64,000 bases of DNA from Nitrospira sp. (GCA_018242725.1 JAFEBI010000011.1:186001-250000), one strand, 5' to 3'. Shown: positions 51,522 through 62,400, counted from the first letter of the stretch. The notes: generated by a model not told the origin, from the sequence alone. Numbers and translations are program-made.

Positions 51522-51974
51522 ATGTTGTTGGCTCGTGTGAGTAGAGGGTCTTCCGGAGTGGGCATCATGATCGTGTTGAGTCTGTGGGGGACACTCTCCT
51601 ATGCAGACACCACGAAAGACGGATCTCTCCCGATAGGACCAGCCTACTCTGGTCTAGCGGGACCCTCTGCTCTTGCAAAGGCAGGAGAAGTCGAATTGAG
51701 CCAGGCACCATCCGTTTCGCCGGTAGGGGAGAGCGGCATGGCCTTGCGGACGACCCCATCCCTCTCGACACAGATTTCGGTGAGTGGCCTGACGCTGGTT
51801 CCCTATGTCGCGGCAGGGTTTGGCGGTGGCTATGTCACGGAGCGTGATCGCGTGCTCCACACCGTCCCGTCGGCCTCATCACTGTCCAGCTCGGCTACTA
51901 CGGGGTTGAGAAGCCTATTGGGACCGCACCTCGTCCCAAACGAAGTTCACCTCGGCATTCGTGTTCCATTTTGA
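51522..51974 (+). CDS. Secreted protein of unknown function
   Basis: About 150 residues. GGTGAGG precedes the ATG at 51522. A signal peptide (GIMIVLSLWGTLSYADTT) leads to a low-complexity Ser/Ala/Gly mature part with LTLVPYVAAGFGGGYVTERD, possibly beta strands of an outer-membrane or surface protein. The frame could start earlier (51486, 51510). No family recognised. Confidence 0.55.
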   Translation: MLLARVSRGSSGVGIMIVLSLWGTLSYADTTKDGSLPIGPAYSGLAGPSALAKAGEVELSQAPSVSPVGESGMALRTTPSLSTQISVSGLTLVPYVAAGFGGGYVTERDRVLHTVPSASSLSSSATTGLRSLLGPHLVPNEVHLGIRVPF

Positions 51975-52044
51975 TCCAGCCTCGAACCAGCGGCTCTCTG
52001 CCGGAAGTCGTGTTGATCTGACTCATGCGGAAGGCAGATGTTCT

Positions 52045-52194
52045 ATGAAACAGGGGTACCGTCTCGTACTGGTCGATAAAGATGGTGTGCTTGTCAGTGA
52101 GTTTCAATTGACGGAGAGCGCCCTCAGTCAGCCGGAGGCCTTTGTGGAGAAGTTGCGGGAGGCGATTGAGTCCGTCGAAGAGGAGGAACTGTAA
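52045..52194 (+). CDS. Small acidic protein (49 aa)
   Basis: A frame from the ATG at 52045 reads MKQGYRLVLVDKDGVLVSEF, two beta strands, then a helix ending IESVEEEEL. Compact and acidic. Support is moderate: clean composition and a position between a secreted protein gene and a terminator, but no strong ribosome site. Function unknown. Confidence 0.5.
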   Translation: MKQGYRLVLVDKDGVLVSEFQLTESALSQPEAFVEKLREAIESVEEEEL

Positions 52195-52226
52195 GGTTGT
52201 GTTTGACTCGGGAGACCCTGAGTGAT

Positions 52227-52251
52227 GTGGGCAGGACAACCGCCTGCCCAC
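52227..52251. terminator. Bidirectional terminator hairpin
   Basis: GTGGGCAGG and CCTGCCCAC form a perfect 9-bp stem around a 7-base loop between two convergent genes. On the plus strand a CCTTTCCCC stretch follows in place of a T-run. Confidence 0.6.
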
Positions 52252-52273
52252 CCTTTCCCCCAGTGAAGTCAGA

Positions 52274-52687
52274 TTACTTTCCAACCTTTAAGAGCCACCC
52301 GTCCGCGCGCTGACAGAGGGTAAGCCCTTCAGCATAAATATCGATCCGGACATAGGATCCCGTTGCGCTGGCAGGCAGTTTGCCTTTGACCAGGTATCCA
52401 TTCCCTTGCGGAGTGATTGTAACCGGGACCTTCTCATCCTTGACGGTAACCTTCAGGCTGTCGATACGGGTTGCCTTGGATGCTAGGAAAGAGAAGTCTG
52501 ACTTCGGTGCCGCCTCGTTGCCCTTCTCATAGGAGTATGGGGCGGGTGTAAAGGCGGAAAAAATCACGTCCGCACAGGAGCCTTCTGCGGTGCCGATATT
52601 CGGACTGGCATCGTACGCGAAGCCCTGGCTCCCGATACCACTGAGACTTACGACCAACACGAGCTGTACAAGATTACGCAGACTCAC
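52274..52687 (-). CDS. Small secreted Ig-like protein, paralog B
   Basis: 137 residues with a signal peptide ending SQGFAYD. Paralog of 41708-42127: FSFLASKATRIDSLKVTVKD, VPVTITPQGNGYLVKGK, LPASATGSYVRIDIYA, then LCQRADGWLLKVGK, with the same cysteine positions. Probably a periplasmic Ig-like domain. The gene starts ATG at 52687. Two copies 10 kb apart flank a stretch rich in other duplications. Confidence 0.8.
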   Translation of the reverse strand: MSLRNLVQLVLVVSLSGIGSQGFAYDASPNIGTAEGSCADVIFSAFTPAPYSYEKGNEAAPKSDFSFLASKATRIDSLKVTVKDEKVPVTITPQGNGYLVKGKLPASATGSYVRIDIYAEGLTLCQRADGWLLKVGK

Positions 52688-52827
52688 GGTTATGCCTCTC
52701 TACAGTAATGTGGATGGTTAGGCCAATAGTGATAGAGTCCCGGTATTTTCCACGTCTGAAGGAGAAAAAACAACCCCCTCCCCTTGTATTTGTATCAGGA
52801 TCGGCTGTTGATTGAAGATGTCTTGAC

Positions 52828-54825
52828 CTATCGGTCTTCAAAGAAGCTGCCTGGCCCGGAGGAGCGAGACGTACCGTTTACGGGGGTGGTCGATGAGGAT
52901 GATGACAAAGGAGTGTACTGGTCTTTGCCGCTGAGGTCGATGAATCCAGCAAGACTTCGTTCCGTGACTTCGCCGAAACCGGACTGGATGGTATAGCGAT
53001 CATTGCCTCCTTCGTCCACAAATACTGCCCAGCCGCTGTGATCGGCTTTCCCAAGACCGGTTGTACGATCGAAGGTATAGACGTCATGACTGGTTCCCGC
53101 ATCGATGGTCAAGCTGACACCATGGTCCCAGGCCACTCCCGCATTGTAATAGGGCCCTGAGGAGCCATATCGATCATCCCCGTGCTGATCGATGAACAGT
53201 GCCACGCCATGATGGGCAGAGGCACCATGGCTGTAGCGGGCGCCCTGATATTCGTCCTCGCCATTGAGGTCGAGTACGATTCCTGCCCCAAAAAAATACC
53301 CCATTCCCTGCGAGAAGTTTGCGCTGTGATATCGGTCACGCCCGTGTAGATCCACGAACAGACCCATGCCACCGGCCAAGCTTTGGGCGGCCCATTGAGG
53401 GTGTGCGGTCAGGATGCGTGAGCCGGCACCTGTACCAAGGCCGAAGCAGTCGTATTGAAAATCCGGATCGCCTGGTTTCGCTTCTGGAGCTTCATGGGTG
53501 TTGTAAGCGCTGGGAATGGACTCACCGCATTGATACTGATCATCCCCCTCGGTATCAACGAGAGCACCGATCCCAAGAGGTCCTCCAAACCCGAGAGCAA
53601 ACCCATGGCTGCTATAGCGATCGTTGCCCGCCGTATCGATCAAGAGCCCCAACCCTCCGATCGCCGCGCCCTGCGTCAATCGGTTGCCGTGGTACTGGTC
53701 ATTTCCTTGGATATCGACCAGGATGCCCAGCCCCCCAAAGCCCGCTCCACCGGATCCTGGAGAAAGTTCATAGCTGTCGTTCCCGGATCGGTCGAATAGA
53801 AGCCCAACGCCGAGTCGGCCAGTGGCTATTCCCAACGGAGATCCGGTGTACCGATCATTGCCGGCAAGATCGATGACCACGGCATTTCCATAGTGGACGT
53901 TGTACGATGCGCCGATGACGCCGCGATACGAATCGTCCCCACCAAGATCAAGAATGAGGGCAACGGGTCCCTCCAATTTATAGCTGTTTGGACCTGGGCC
54001 TCCAATGACGATGAGCCCTTCGGCCGCATGCTCAATCAATCTGACTTCGCCGGTGATGCCAAGGGGAATCTGTGCTGGAGAGACGGGCTCCGGGAATGCT
54101 GCGGTCAGCTCTTCGAGCCATTGTGTATTGGTCAACTGTGCTAGGACTTGGCCTGCAGCAAGGAGGTGCTCGGACTTCACTCGCTCTGTCAAGAGCTTTG
54201 CAAATCTAGCGTTTGCGAGGACTTGAGGCATGGTGACGTCAGAGAGTACAGAGATTTGCGGCGTATAGGATTCTGCCAGTGCTCGTCCGTGCTCAAAGAG
54301 GAAAGCACGTTCCTGCTCGGAGAGATCTGCCAGTGCAAATTCTCGATGGCGTGCGGCTTGGTGAAAGGTTTCCAGGATGAATTCCATTGTGTCACGGTGA
54401 TGTGAGCCGGTTGGAATGGGTAGCGGTGTCACAGATACAGAGGGCTGATTCATGCCGGTCGCGAGTTTATCGAGGAGGGCTGGAAGCTGAAGCGGACTGG
54501 CTGCGGCGAGTTCTGCGGCAAAAAGTCCATGGCGTTCCAGATTCCTCATCCCTTCCCAGGGGTTTTTCAACGTGTCCATGACCGCCTGCTGTTTGTACTT
54601 GGCTGATCGTGCGTCCACCGTTTGATGGGAGGCGGTAATGGTATTGTGAGCTTCACGAGATGTGGAGTGGATGAGATCTTGGACAACCGGACCAACTCGA
54701 TCAATCACCAGCTTTCTCATGGCGGGTGAGGGGGCGGACAGGGAAACGAGAGAGGAAGAGAGGTGATTGCTACTGCAACCGACCATCAAGAGCAGCAGAA
54801 TCAGTATGAAAAGTCCACGCATCAA
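52828..54825 (-). CDS. Lipoprotein with 12 beta-solenoid repeats
   Basis: 665 residues. The leader ends MVGCSSN (lipid-modified Cys17). Residues ~20-280 are mostly helical. From ~285 on there are about 12 repeats of ~26 residues with the core [V/I]D-x2-G-[ND]-D-x-Y followed by a glycine-rich turn, for example VIDLAGNDRYTGSPLG and VDIQGNDQYHGNR. One repeat carries a long insert near 470-510. This pattern fits a right-handed beta-solenoid with an Asp/Tyr ladder, perhaps metal- or sugar-binding on the cell surface. A Ser/Thr-rich tail ends it. No known function. Confidence 0.75.
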   Translation of the reverse strand: MMRGLFILILLLLMVGCSSNHLSSSLVSLSAPSPAMRKLVIDRVGPVVQDLIHSTSREAHNTITASHQTVDARSAKYKQQAVMDTLKNPWEGMRNLERHGLFAAELAAASPLQLPALLDKLATGMNQPSVSVTPLPIPTGSHHRDTMEFILETFHQAARHREFALADLSEQERAFLFEHGRALAESYTPQISVLSDVTMPQVLANARFAKLLTERVKSEHLLAAGQVLAQLTNTQWLEELTAAFPEPVSPAQIPLGITGEVRLIEHAAEGLIVIGGPGPNSYKLEGPVALILDLGGDDSYRGVIGASYNVHYGNAVVIDLAGNDRYTGSPLGIATGRLGVGLLFDRSGNDSYELSPGSGGAGFGGLGILVDIQGNDQYHGNRLTQGAAIGGLGLLIDTAGNDRYSSHGFALGFGGPLGIGALVDTEGDDQYQCGESIPSAYNTHEAPEAKPGDPDFQYDCFGLGTGAGSRILTAHPQWAAQSLAGGMGLFVDLHGRDRYHSANFSQGMGYFFGAGIVLDLNGEDEYQGARYSHGASAHHGVALFIDQHGDDRYGSSGPYYNAGVAWDHGVSLTIDAGTSHDVYTFDRTTGLGKADHSGWAVFVDEGGNDRYTIQSGFGEVTERSLAGFIDLSGKDQYTPLSSSSSTTPVNGTSRSSGPGSFFEDR

Positions 54826-55029
54826 ATCCTCAATGCCGGATCATGTCTAAGTTTAGCAATACTGTCATGGCTGGAGTGTATCAATAGGGACTGCGTAGGA
54901 ACAGTTTGTTTCACGAATATGGATATGGAGGCTGGTTCGACTATTGGATTTCTCTCACAGGTCTGAGAGTCACTGAAGCCTTGGGGTCTGAGTAGAGTGG
55001 GGATGGCTTGATCTCTCCGACCAATCAGC

Positions 55030-55494
55030 TTAGTCGCTCGGTGGTTCGAAGTGGCCCGATGGGCGCTGTTGCCAAGGGACAGTTGCGTGACGGGATTGTT
55101 TGACCAAACTCCGCAGGCTCATTTCGGCGGCTCTCAAGAGTTTCGGGTCGCCGGCTTGCATGAGAGTCGTCAAGAGAACGAATAGTGATCGATCCGCACG
55201 AGAGCCAGCCAAGATTCGATCGGTTACTGGGTCAAGCTGAACTGTATCCGGTTCTTCACCTTCATCTGAGCTATCTCTAAACAGGTATTCAAAGGATCCA
55301 GGGTGATCAAACAACCATGAGGGCGGGACTCGGAACGCACGAGCGAGTGCCTCTATGGTACCGGTCGTAGGGTCTGTTTGGTTCGCCTCGATCTGTTTGA
55401 GCAAGTCGTGGGGAAGACCAGCGGCACTTGATAACGACTCAATCGATTGCTTTCGTACAAGTCTCCACCCTTGAATGCATGCTCCGATCAACAT
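55030..55494 (-). CDS. XRE-family transcriptional regulator
   Basis: 154 residues. An N-terminal helix-turn-helix (GWRLVRKQSIESLSSAAGLP, then TIEALARAFRVPPSWLF) of the Cro/CI type, followed by an acidic linker and a helical C-terminal part of unknown role. The ATG at 55494 starts the HTH; the frame is open upstream. It diverges from the gene at 55659. Confidence 0.75.
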   Translation of the reverse strand: MLIGACIQGWRLVRKQSIESLSSAAGLPHDLLKQIEANQTDPTTGTIEALARAFRVPPSWLFDHPGSFEYLFRDSSDEGEEPDTVQLDPVTDRILAGSRADRSLFVLLTTLMQAGDPKLLRAAEMSLRSLVKQSRHATVPWQQRPSGHFEPPSD

Positions 55495-55658
55495 GGGTAG
55501 ATGATACACGACGAGCAAAATTGCTTCAAGAAACAGGGTGGCTATTTGATTAGTATACATTTTAAATCAATGTGTTATGGGGCATTCCAGATTGCGTGTC
55601 AGTTCGGTTATAATGCGAACGTTCGTTGAGAAGGATGTGTGTAAGGAGGTAGATACCT

Positions 55659-56000
55659 ATGTTAGGAACGGATATTCGTGGCATTATGGCTGAAGAAGAA
55701 GAAGTGCAACGTCGTCAGGAGGCGCTGAAATCGCTGATGACGATGAGGGCTAAGCAGCTTCGAGAATCGTTAGACGATCGAATCAAGCGGGCCAGAAACA
55801 GTGGAGATTGGACCCAGCTGTCTAAGGCAGAATGTGCCAGTCTGCACAAACAAGAAAAGGCCCACTTGAAATCTCAGCTGGAACAACTCCAGTTTGAGCA
55901 AACCAGGACTCGGGGCAAACTGACGGCCTTAAAGCGAGCGAAGGCTCGCGCTCAGCGTATTCGCGCGGCGGAAGCAGCCTCCGAACGAAGGCGCCGGTGA
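55659..56000 (+). CDS. Coiled-coil protein of unknown function
   Basis: 113 residues, strongly helical and charged, with AEEEEVQRRQEALKSLMTMR then repeated Lys/Arg/Gln/Glu heptads and a very basic end (ASERRRR). AAGGAGGTAGATACCT precedes the ATG. It lies 53 bp before the TrmH-type methyltransferase, so the two may be cotranscribed. RNA or protein binding is possible from the basic tail. Confidence 0.65.
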   Translation: MLGTDIRGIMAEEEEVQRRQEALKSLMTMRAKQLRESLDDRIKRARNSGDWTQLSKAECASLHKQEKAHLKSQLEQLQFEQTRTRGKLTALKRAKARAQRIRAAEAASERRRR

Positions 56001-56053
56001 GCGCCGGTTCTGTCGTTCTTCCATTTTCTCCAGGAAAGCCGTTGGGAGAGTAG

Positions 56054-56899
56054 GTGGGGACAGGGTTGCATCTCCAGACCCTGACTCGTGCGCAGAGCTC
56101 TCTTATTCGACAACTGCTTCGCCAGAAGACAGCGAGATCAAGTGAGAGAGCCTTTGTTGTCGAAGGGGTTCCTCACTGTCTGGATCTTATCTCACAACAT
56201 CCGCAGGCGATACGGAGCCTTCTCGTCTCGCCTGGCTATCTACGCGTTGAAACTGAGGCTGCTCGTGCCATACGATCCAGACTTCAGATTCGGCAGTTAC
56301 TTTGCTCGGATCTTGTTTTCAAGCAAGTAACCGACGTGGAGACTCCTCAAGGGATTTTGGCCGTCGTTCAACAACCGCAGTGGGATGAAGAACATATACT
56401 TAGACGATCGAGAGTCTTGGGGATTTATGGAGATCGGTTACGCGATCCGGCGAACGTCGGAGCGATCATTCGGACCGCAGCCGCGCTGAATTTGTCCGGC
56501 GTCTGGTTGACCAGCGACTCCGCCGATCATTTCAGCCCCAAGGTTGTCCGAACTACGGCTGGTACGCTCCTGAATATACCTGTCTTTCGGACACCAGATT
56601 TCCAACCGGTGGCGTTGTCTGGATGTGAAATCTACTCGGCGGTCGTGTCGGCTTCTGATAGAGTCCCCATTAGAGATATTCGGACCATACCCAGGCGCCT
56701 CATGATTGCTGTCGGTAATGAAGGTGCGGGGCTGTCATTGGACATCATGAAGGCGTCCCAGGTCAGGTTTTTTATTCCATTGTCCAAGGGAGTCGAGTCA
56801 TTGAACGTGGCGGCAACCGTGGCGATCTCCGCTTTCTACTTCAGTGGATTGCCGACTGACTCCGGTGTACACCGAGAGAAGTCGCCACCGTCGGCGTAG
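56054..56899 (+). CDS. TrmH/SpoU-family RNA methyltransferase
   Basis: 281 residues. An N-terminal RNA-binding substrate domain is followed by a SPOUT knot: IYGDRLRDPANVGAIIRTAA (motif 1), LMIAVGNEGAGL (motif 2) and IPLSKGVESLNVAATVAI (motif 3), all conserved, as in 2'-O-ribose methyltransferases of rRNA or tRNA. Starts with GTG after TTGGGAGAG. It ends 53 bp before the TolC-like gene. Which RNA it modifies is not known. Confidence 0.9.
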   Translation: MGTGLHLQTLTRAQSSLIRQLLRQKTARSSERAFVVEGVPHCLDLISQHPQAIRSLLVSPGYLRVETEAARAIRSRLQIRQLLCSDLVFKQVTDVETPQGILAVVQQPQWDEEHILRRSRVLGIYGDRLRDPANVGAIIRTAAALNLSGVWLTSDSADHFSPKVVRTTAGTLLNIPVFRTPDFQPVALSGCEIYSAVVSASDRVPIRDIRTIPRRLMIAVGNEGAGLSLDIMKASQVRFFIPLSKGVESLNVAATVAISAFYFSGLPTDSGVHREKSPPSA

Positions 56900-56951
56900 A
56901 CATTTGAAAGTCAGATACATTCAGCATAGGATGCTTGAGAAGGGGCGGGGG

Positions 56952-58235
56952 ATGCTGAGACAAGGAATGAGAATGGCAAGAGGGTTTGCCCTAGTGATTC
57001 TTTGTGCGATGAATGTTGGATTGACCGCGACTTTGGTGTCTGCTGAATCCGGGAACCAGGTCTATGGTCTTGATATGATCGTCGATCTGGCCTTGGCAAA
57101 GAATCCGGTGATTTCGTTCGCGGAAGGCACGATTGAGCAGCAAAAAGGCCAGCAGACAGCTGCCGGCGCCTATCCCAATCCGACCGTGTCCAGCAATAGC
57201 GGTCGTGGGAGGCTTAGAGACACGACCGTGGGCCCCCCGGAGAATATTCAGTCGCTCACTGAATATAGCGTGACGGTCGGGCAGCCGGTCGAATGGCCTG
57301 CCCTCCGTTCGGCACGGCAACGAGTGGCCGATCTTGGATTGGCGACGGCCAACGTTGGCATGCTGGAGACCCGCTTGAACCTGACTTCACAGGTGAAGGT
57401 GGCATTCTACGATTTGCTCCTGGCTCAACAGCATGCTGATCTGGCGAGGCAAAATCTCGATACCGTCGAAGGTGTGACCCGGATCGTGAAGGCACGAGTC
57501 AAATCTGGTGAAGCTCCTCAATTTGAATCCATCAAGGCAGAAGTGGAAGTCCTGAAGGCAGGGCAGCAACTCGCCCGTGCGGAAAATCTCGTTCGAATTA
57601 ATCGTGTCGCCGTCGATACGTTGACCGGCGGTGCGCTTGGGCCGTCTTACATGGTTCAGGGTGAATTCAGGATGCTTCCCAGAGACTTGCAGATTGAAGG
57701 GCTGATGGCTCGGATGATGGATCAGCACCCAACCATCCAGCGGTTGCTGAAGTCCGTGGAACAATCGGACTGGAAGATTGAATTCGAACGACAGGCTCGT
57801 GTGCCGACGGTCACGGTCAATGGCAGCTACTGGCGAGAGATAGGGCGGGAAGCGTTTCAAGGAGGACTCTCGATTCCGATGCCGCTCTGGTATCGGCGTC
57901 AGGGAGAGATTGCCTCGTCGTTAGGGGCGAAACGACGAGACGAGGCCGAGCTGCTTCGGACGCGCAATGAACTGGGGCGTGCTGTCTATCAGCATTATCA
58001 AGATGTTCGTACAACCGCCGAGTTGATTGATGTGTTTGACAAGGGGTTACTGAGGCAAGCGCAGGAAGCGTTGAGGCTTGCGCAATTTAGTTTTCAGCAG
58101 GGGGCCTCGAGTCTGTTGGAAGTATTGGATGCCCAGCGTGTGCAGCGACAGATCTTGCTGGACTATGCTCTGGCTCGGCATGATCTTTCCGTTTCGTTGG
58201 CCAGGCTAGAGCAAGTCGTAGGGGGAATGTTGTGA
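56952..58235 (+). CDS. czcC: TolC-family outer-membrane efflux protein (CzcC-like)
   Basis: 427 residues with a signal peptide ending LVSAES. Long amphipathic helices and the two-fold OEP repeat are visible (LDMIVDLALAKNPVISFAEG, then later QHYQDVRTTAELIDVF and SLLEVLDAQR). Forms the outer-membrane channel of an RND pump. The ATG at 56952 is preferred; others at 56931 and 56967 are possible. Its stop overlaps the GTG of the adaptor gene. Confidence 0.88.
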   Translation: MLRQGMRMARGFALVILCAMNVGLTATLVSAESGNQVYGLDMIVDLALAKNPVISFAEGTIEQQKGQQTAAGAYPNPTVSSNSGRGRLRDTTVGPPENIQSLTEYSVTVGQPVEWPALRSARQRVADLGLATANVGMLETRLNLTSQVKVAFYDLLLAQQHADLARQNLDTVEGVTRIVKARVKSGEAPQFESIKAEVEVLKAGQQLARAENLVRINRVAVDTLTGGALGPSYMVQGEFRMLPRDLQIEGLMARMMDQHPTIQRLLKSVEQSDWKIEFERQARVPTVTVNGSYWREIGREAFQGGLSIPMPLWYRRQGEIASSLGAKRRDEAELLRTRNELGRAVYQHYQDVRTTAELIDVFDKGLLRQAQEALRLAQFSFQQGASSLLEVLDAQRVQRQILLDYALARHDLSVSLARLEQVVGGML

Positions 58236-59446
58236 TCGATCGGTTATATTCCTTCCGACATTCGTCATTTCCCATGAGGCGGGGAATGTATGGTCTCCTG
58301 TTCAGCATCATGCTGCTGGATGCAGGCTGCGATGGGACACCCAGCGATGTGGTGGCCAGTAAGACGCCTGCCGCAGTTTCCACACCCGGACGCATCACGT
58401 TGTCAGCGGAAGAATCGTCACGGGTTGGGCTGATGGTTCAGCCGGTCGCTCGAAGTGATTTCCGCACGCACCGAGACTTTCCCGCGATCGTGCAACCAAA
58501 TCAGCGGAACATGGCAGAGATCACGACGTTGGTTCGCGGGCGAGTCGTCGAAGTATACGCGGATCTCGGTCAAGAGGTGAAGGCGAACGCACCGTTGGCC
58601 ATTTTGTACAGCAGCGAGTTGGGACTGGCGCAGTCTGCGTATCTCAAGGCCAAGGCCAAGCTCCATGTTGCAGAGCAAGCCTTCAATCGTGCGCAATTTC
58701 TCCTGCAAGAGCAGGTAATCGGCGAGGCTGAGTTGCAGCGGCGTCAGGCGGAATTATTGAGCGCTCAAGCCGAGGGCAATGAATCGCATGATCGGCTGAA
58801 ACTGCTCGGTATGAATGACGAAGAATTTCGTCGCCTCGAACGGAGCCGGCAGATACGGTCGGTGGTGCCGATCGTGGCGCCCTTCGGAGGACGGATCATA
58901 GGAAGGAAACTGACTCGCGGAGAAGTCGTGGAGACCACCGAGAATTTGTTCGTGATCGCCGACCTTTCGGAGGTGTGGGTGCTCGCGAACATACCGGAAA
59001 AGGACATTCCATTCGTCCACTCCGTTCATGCATCCGGCGGTACTCAGGTAGACGTACGGATCAACGCCTATCCGAAAGAAGTGTTCAAGGGGACGATCAC
59101 GTATGTCGGTGATGTGTTGGATCCGATCACACGGACCATGCAGCTACGGATCGAACTACCGAATCAGGATGGGCGACTGAAGCCGGAGATGTTTTCCACC
59201 ATTCGCCTCTTTTCCGAGTCACAACCGGATCGCTTGGCGGTGCCGGAGGCGGCATTGCAACGAGATCAGGGGCGAACCTTTGTGTTTGTGCAACACGGCG
59301 CGAATGAGTATGAAATGCGTGAAGTGCACATCGGTGACTCGAACGGCACGCTGACGTCCATCCTAAGCGGACTGAACGAAGGCGAGCCGGTGGTGACGCA
59401 CGGCGCCTTTGTCTTGAAGTCCGAGTTGTTGAAGAAACCCGTCTGA
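58232..59446 (+). CDS. czcB: RND periplasmic adaptor lipoprotein (CzcB-like)
   Basis: 404 residues from a GTG overlapping the previous stop. A probable lipoprotein leader ends LLDAGC (Cys33; an Asp at -3 is unusual). The hairpin and lipoyl domains appear as VRGRVVEVYADLGQEVKANA and VPIVAPFGGRIIGRKLTRGE, then a beta-barrel with VTYVGDVLDPITRTMQLRIE-type segment. It bridges the inner-membrane pump and TolC channel. Lacks histidine-rich metal-binding extras seen in some CzcB proteins. Confidence 0.88.
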   Translation: MIDRLYSFRHSSFPMRRGMYGLLFSIMLLDAGCDGTPSDVVASKTPAAVSTPGRITLSAEESSRVGLMVQPVARSDFRTHRDFPAIVQPNQRNMAEITTLVRGRVVEVYADLGQEVKANAPLAILYSSELGLAQSAYLKAKAKLHVAEQAFNRAQFLLQEQVIGEAELQRRQAELLSAQAEGNESHDRLKLLGMNDEEFRRLERSRQIRSVVPIVAPFGGRIIGRKLTRGEVVETTENLFVIADLSEVWVLANIPEKDIPFVHSVHASGGTQVDVRINAYPKEVFKGTITYVGDVLDPITRTMQLRIELPNQDGRLKPEMFSTIRLFSESQPDRLAVPEAALQRDQGRTFVFVQHGANEYEMREVHIGDSNGTLTSILSGLNEGEPVVTHGAFVLKSELLKKPV

Positions 59447-62400
59447 TGGTCTCCCGTCTCCTTGACATCTCTTTACGGCAGCGGATGTTAGTCATCATCT
59501 GCGCTCTCATGATGGGGGCCGGAGGGATTTATGTCTTCCGGACGATTCCGATTGATGCCTTTCCGGACGTGACCAGTGTATTGGTCCAGGTGGTGACCAA
59601 GGCCCCCGGCCTCTCTCCGGCCGAGGTGGAACGGTTGGTGACCTATCCCATTGAACTCCAGCTCACGGGTGTTCCCGCTCTGACGGAAATGCGTTCCCTC
59701 ACGAAAGTCGGGCTGTCACTCATTACGATCGTGTTCAACGATTCCATGGATATCAACTTGGCACGGCAATTGGTATTGGAGCGATTGCTTGAAGTGGAGG
59801 AACAACTTCCCCTCGGTGCTGAACCCATGCTCGTGCCGAACAGCACCGGCCTGGGCGAGGTGTTTCAGTATTACTTGCAAACGACTCAGGGTGTCGCAAC
59901 CGATGCTGAAGCGGAACATCAGAACTTAATCGCGCAGCGCACGATCCAAGACTGGGTCATTCGTCCCATTCTGAAAAGCACGCCGGAGGTGATCGACGTC
60001 AATTCCATGGGCGGGTACGTCAAACAGTATCAAGTGTTGGTTGAGCCAGGTCTTTTGCGTAAATACAGCTTGACACTTAGAGACGTCTTTGATGCCGTGT
60101 CGAAGAACAACGCGAACGCCGGCGGTAATATTCTCGAGAAACATGCGGAAAAATATATCGTGCGAGGAACTGGGCTGATTCATTCACTTGAGGACATCGA
60201 GCGTATCGTGGTGCGGGAAACCGGAGGGACGCCGGTCTACGTTTCCGATGTGGCGCAAGTGGTGATTAACCATGCGGTGCGACACGGTGCGACGGTGTTG
60301 AATGGGGATCGTGAGGTGGTGAGTGGCATCGTGCTGATGTTGCGAGGAGGAAATGCACGGGATGTCGTCCAAGGCTTGAAGGCGCGCGTGGAAGAGATTC
60401 ATGCCAAAGGTCTGTTGCCGGATGGATTGCGGATTGTTCCGTTCTATGATCGTATTGAACTGATTACTGAAGCCTTGAACACCGTCTATAAATCATTGGC
60501 GGAAGGGGTTGTGCTGGTCGTTGTCGTCTTATTCCTCTTTCTTGGCAATATCCGCAGTGCGCTCATCGTTGTGGGGACGCTCGTCTTGGCACCGCTGGCC
60601 ACATTTATCGTCATGGGACAGATCGGGCTGACCGCCAACCTGATGTCACTGGGAGGACTTGCGATCGCGATTGGAATGATTGTGGATGGTTCGGTCGTCG
60701 TCGTCGAAAATGTCTATCGCCATCTTTCGCACCATTCCGCCGCCACGATGCCGCGGTTGCAGCTCGTCACCAATGCCGTGAAAGAAGTCGGGCAACCGGT
60801 TGTGTTCGGAATTCTTATAATTATACTGGTGTTCTTTCCGCTCTTGTCGCTCCAAGGCATGGAAGGCAAGATGTTCAAGCCGTTGGCCTATACGATCATG
60901 ATCGCGCTGCTGGGGTCACTGCTCCTCTCGCTCACGCTGTCGCCGGTTCTCTGTTCGCTCGCCCTGCGGCAAGGCAGTGAAGAGGATCCGTGGATCGTGA
61001 GAATGGCGAAGGCGATCTATGCGCCTGCTCTCTATTGGGCTCTCGGACATCGAATAACGGTTTTGACAATAGCCATCGGGTCGCTCATTGGGGCCTTGTC
61101 GTTAATGCCGTTTTTAGGGACTGAATTCATTCCAATTCTGAACGAGGGGTCGGTGGCGCCACAGACGATTCGGCTTCCCAGTGTGTCGCTGCCCGCCTCC
61201 ATCGAGATTGAGAAGCGGATGCAGCAGGCAATCATGGAGTTCCCGGAAGTGGAGATGGTCGTCTCCAAGATCGGCCGAACGGAGTTGGGCAATGATCCGC
61301 AAGAACCAAATGAAAGCGATCCCGTTGTTCGACTCAAGCCGTTGGATCAATGGACGACGGCGAGGACGATGCCGGAGCTCATGCAGAAGTTCCGTGAACG
61401 GTTGACGTCGGTCTCCGGCGCGACATTTCTTATCAGCCAACCCATTCAGCAACGGGTCGACGAATTGATTTCCGGTGTACGTACGGAAGCCACGGTGAAA
61501 CTGTTCGGCGACGATCTGGAGACCCTTCGGAACAAAGCTCAAGAGATTGCCGAGGTGCTCGAAGCAGTCCGTGGTGTTCGGGATATCAAGGTAGAACAAC
61601 TATTCGGACAACCCTATCTCACGATCGATATCGACCGCAGCAAGATCGCCCGCCATGGAATCAATGTTGCCGATGTTCGGGAAATCATCTCGACGGCCAT
61701 CGGGGGGGAAGTTGCAACACGCGTCTATGAAGGCCAACAACGGTTTGATCTCGTCGTGCGGTTTCCGAAACCGTACAGAGATAGCGTTGAAACGATCAGT
61801 AATATTAGAGTCAGCGATCAGGCCGGCGCCCTGATTCCTTTGGCGGATCTCGGTACCGTCCAGTTGGAAGAGGGCCCGGGACGTATCAGCCGTGATCAGT
61901 TGCAACGGTATGTCTCGATCGGATTCAACACCCTTGGACGGGATATCGGGAGCCTTGTGGCTGAGGCGCAACAGAAGATTGATGAGCGTGTGGCGCTGCC
62001 GACCGGGTATCGAGTGACGTGGGGCGGATCATTTGAAAATATGGAGCGGGCGATGGCGAAGCTACAAGTCATCGTGCCGATTACCATCGGACTGATTTTC
62101 TTCCTCTTGTATTCCACCTTCAACTCTCTCCGGCAAGCGACGCTGATCATCTTGAACCTGCCGTTTGCGTTGATCGGGGGAGTGGTGGCGTTGTGGCTGA
62201 CGAAAGAGTATCTCAGTGTGCCGGCCTCTATCGGATTCATCAACCTGTTCGGTGTGGCCGTGCTGAATGGCATCGTGCTGGTCTCGTATATGAATAAGCT
62301 GCGGGAAGACGGACACAGCTTAGATGAGGCGGTTACCTCAGGGGCGTTGCTCAGATTGCGTCCAGTCCTAATGACGGCCTTGGTTGCGCTGTTAGGGCTT

